6,453 bases of DNA, taken from NCBI GenBank assembly GCA_050260215.1, contig JBLNBU010000221.1, positions 1 to 6,453 on the forward strand, given 5' to 3'. This document shows positions 5,958-6,453 of this stretch, one piece after another (the first letter of the stretch is position 1; every line of letters begins with the position of its first letter). Source of the stretch: JBLNBU01 sp050260215 (GTDB lineage: Bacteria; Pseudomonadota; Alphaproteobacteria; Rhodospirillales; Magnetospirillaceae). The position numbers and the translations under genes are program-made. The notes under the pieces were generated by a model that did not search any database, was not told where the DNA came from, and saw only the letters and a list, made by a program, of their open reading frames with translations.

Positions 5958-6453
5958 CTAATTCCTTCCGTGCAGCAGCTCGGCCACCAGGTCGGCCAGG
6001 CGCGCCGCCGCGTCGGGCCGTCCGGCCGCGCGTGCGCACCCCGCCGCCCGGGCGAGCGTGCCGGGTTGGGTGAACAGGGATTCCAGTCGCGCCGCGAGCG
6101 CTTCGGGGGTGAAGGCGTCCTGCGGCATCAGCCAAGCCCCGCCGGCTTCGTCGACGGCATGGGCGTTCGCGGTCTGATGGTCGTCGATCGCATGCGGATA
6201 TGGCACCAGGATGGCAGGCCGCCCCAGCGCGGTCAGTTCGGCCACCGTCGACGCCCCCGACCGGGCGATGGCCAGGTGGGCACCGGCCAGGCGCTCGGGC
6301 ACGTCGTGGAAGAAGCTTTCCAGCACCGCCTCGATGCCGGTGCCGGCATACGCCGCGCGCACCGCGTCCAGGTCTTCGGGGCGGCACTGCTGGCTGATGC
6401 GGATGCGGGCCCGCAATGGCTCGGGCAGGCGGGCCAGGGCGGCCGGGACCACC
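5958..6453 (-). CDS. murG: Lipid II synthase MurG, C-terminal part (5' end outside the window)
   Basis: MurG is the membrane-associated glycosyltransferase (GT28) that moves GlcNAc from UDP-GlcNAc onto lipid I to make lipid II on the cytoplasmic face. The last 164 codons are present; the N-terminal lipid-binding domain is beyond base 6453, so the GTG at 6452 is an internal valine, not a start. Visible from the first full codon are VPAALARLPEPLRARIRISQ (2-21), the helix ending in FFHDVPERLAGAHLAIARSGASTVAEL (47-73 in total) with the UDP-GlcNAc loop RSGASTVAEL, and PYPHAIDDHQTANA (84-97), an alphaproteobacterial version of the donor-sugar motif. The tail is an Ala-rich helix of about 35 residues. 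It sits 2 bases ahead of murC and is probably cotranscribed and translationally linked with it. Confidence 0.95.
   Translation of the reverse strand, partial: VVPAALARLPEPLRARIRISQQCRPEDLDAVRAAYAGTGIEAVLESFFHDVPERLAGAHLAIARSGASTVAELTALGRPAILVPYPHAIDDHQTANAHAVDEAGGAWLMPQDAFTPEALAARLESLFTQPGTLARAAGCARAAGRPDAAARLADLVAELLHGRN
5963..5967 (-). promoter_or_regulatory. Ribosome binding site of murC, inside the end of murG
   Basis: AAGGA (in GGAAGGAA) on the minus strand is 7 bases before the murC ATG at 5955 and lies in the last sense codons of murG. It supports 5955 over the open frame extending upstream. Confidence 0.65.

Noticed and set aside
5956..6387. An in-frame open extension of murC 144 codons upstream of ATG 5955, which could suggest a fusion protein.
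   Set aside because: The extension overlaps the murG C-terminal domain in another frame, its translation is Arg/Gly/Pro-rich without family motifs, and ATG 5955 has a ribosome binding site and the correct distance to the Rossmann loop.
1..6453. Mobile elements, CRISPR arrays, tRNA or rRNA genes, or a new defence or biosynthetic system.
   Set aside because: Every stretch is accounted for by seven conserved wall and division genes on one strand with short gaps; no transposase, array-like spacing, RNA gene or compositional island was seen.

Overview
The window is a compact stretch of the division and cell wall (dcw) cluster of a high-GC Gram-negative bacterium. All seven genes lie on the minus strand and are read from high to low coordinates: murG (3' part only), murC, murB, ddl, ftsQ, ftsA and ftsZ (5' part only). 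The gene order, the FtsZ N-terminus (a short leader running into ELKPRITVVGVGGAGGNAVN), the single-pass FtsQ with a basic cytosolic leader and the alphaproteobacterial style of MurG (PHAIDDHQTANA) and Ddl (NTQPGMT) suggest an alphaproteobacterium. It is perhaps Rhodospirillales/Magnetospirillum-like, but the genus is a guess.

Layout from the upstream end: the murG C-terminal domain (6453-5958) is followed after 2 bases by murC (5955-4528). murC and murB (4531-3608) share an ATGA stop/start overlap. A 97-base gap (3511-3607) with a low-complexity GAGCG-type repeat and a small hairpin separates murB from ddl (3510-2596). ddl overlaps the start of ftsQ (about 2608 or 2599 to 1661). A 25-base G-rich gap leads to ftsA (1635-388). 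A 53-base gap with a perfect 8-bp hairpin, a GANTC site and a strong ribosome binding site leads to ftsZ (334 to beyond the window edge). No gene-free stretch exceeds about 100 bases.

Together the genes make and place the septal wall. MurG makes lipid II at the inner membrane face. MurB and MurC act earlier, forming UDP-MurNAc and adding L-Ala. Ddl supplies the D-Ala-D-Ala dipeptide. FtsZ forms the cytokinetic ring, FtsA tethers it to the membrane, and FtsQ links it to the periplasmic divisome. The tight spacing implies a shared transcript; no convincing promoter or Rho-independent terminator was found inside the window.

I found no previously undescribed system. The genes are intact in their catalytic motifs and look vertically inherited. 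The points worth a second look are the three intergenic gaps, mainly the repeat between murB and ddl and the hairpin plus GANTC site ahead of ftsZ. Many long open frames on the plus strand are high-GC shadows of these genes.
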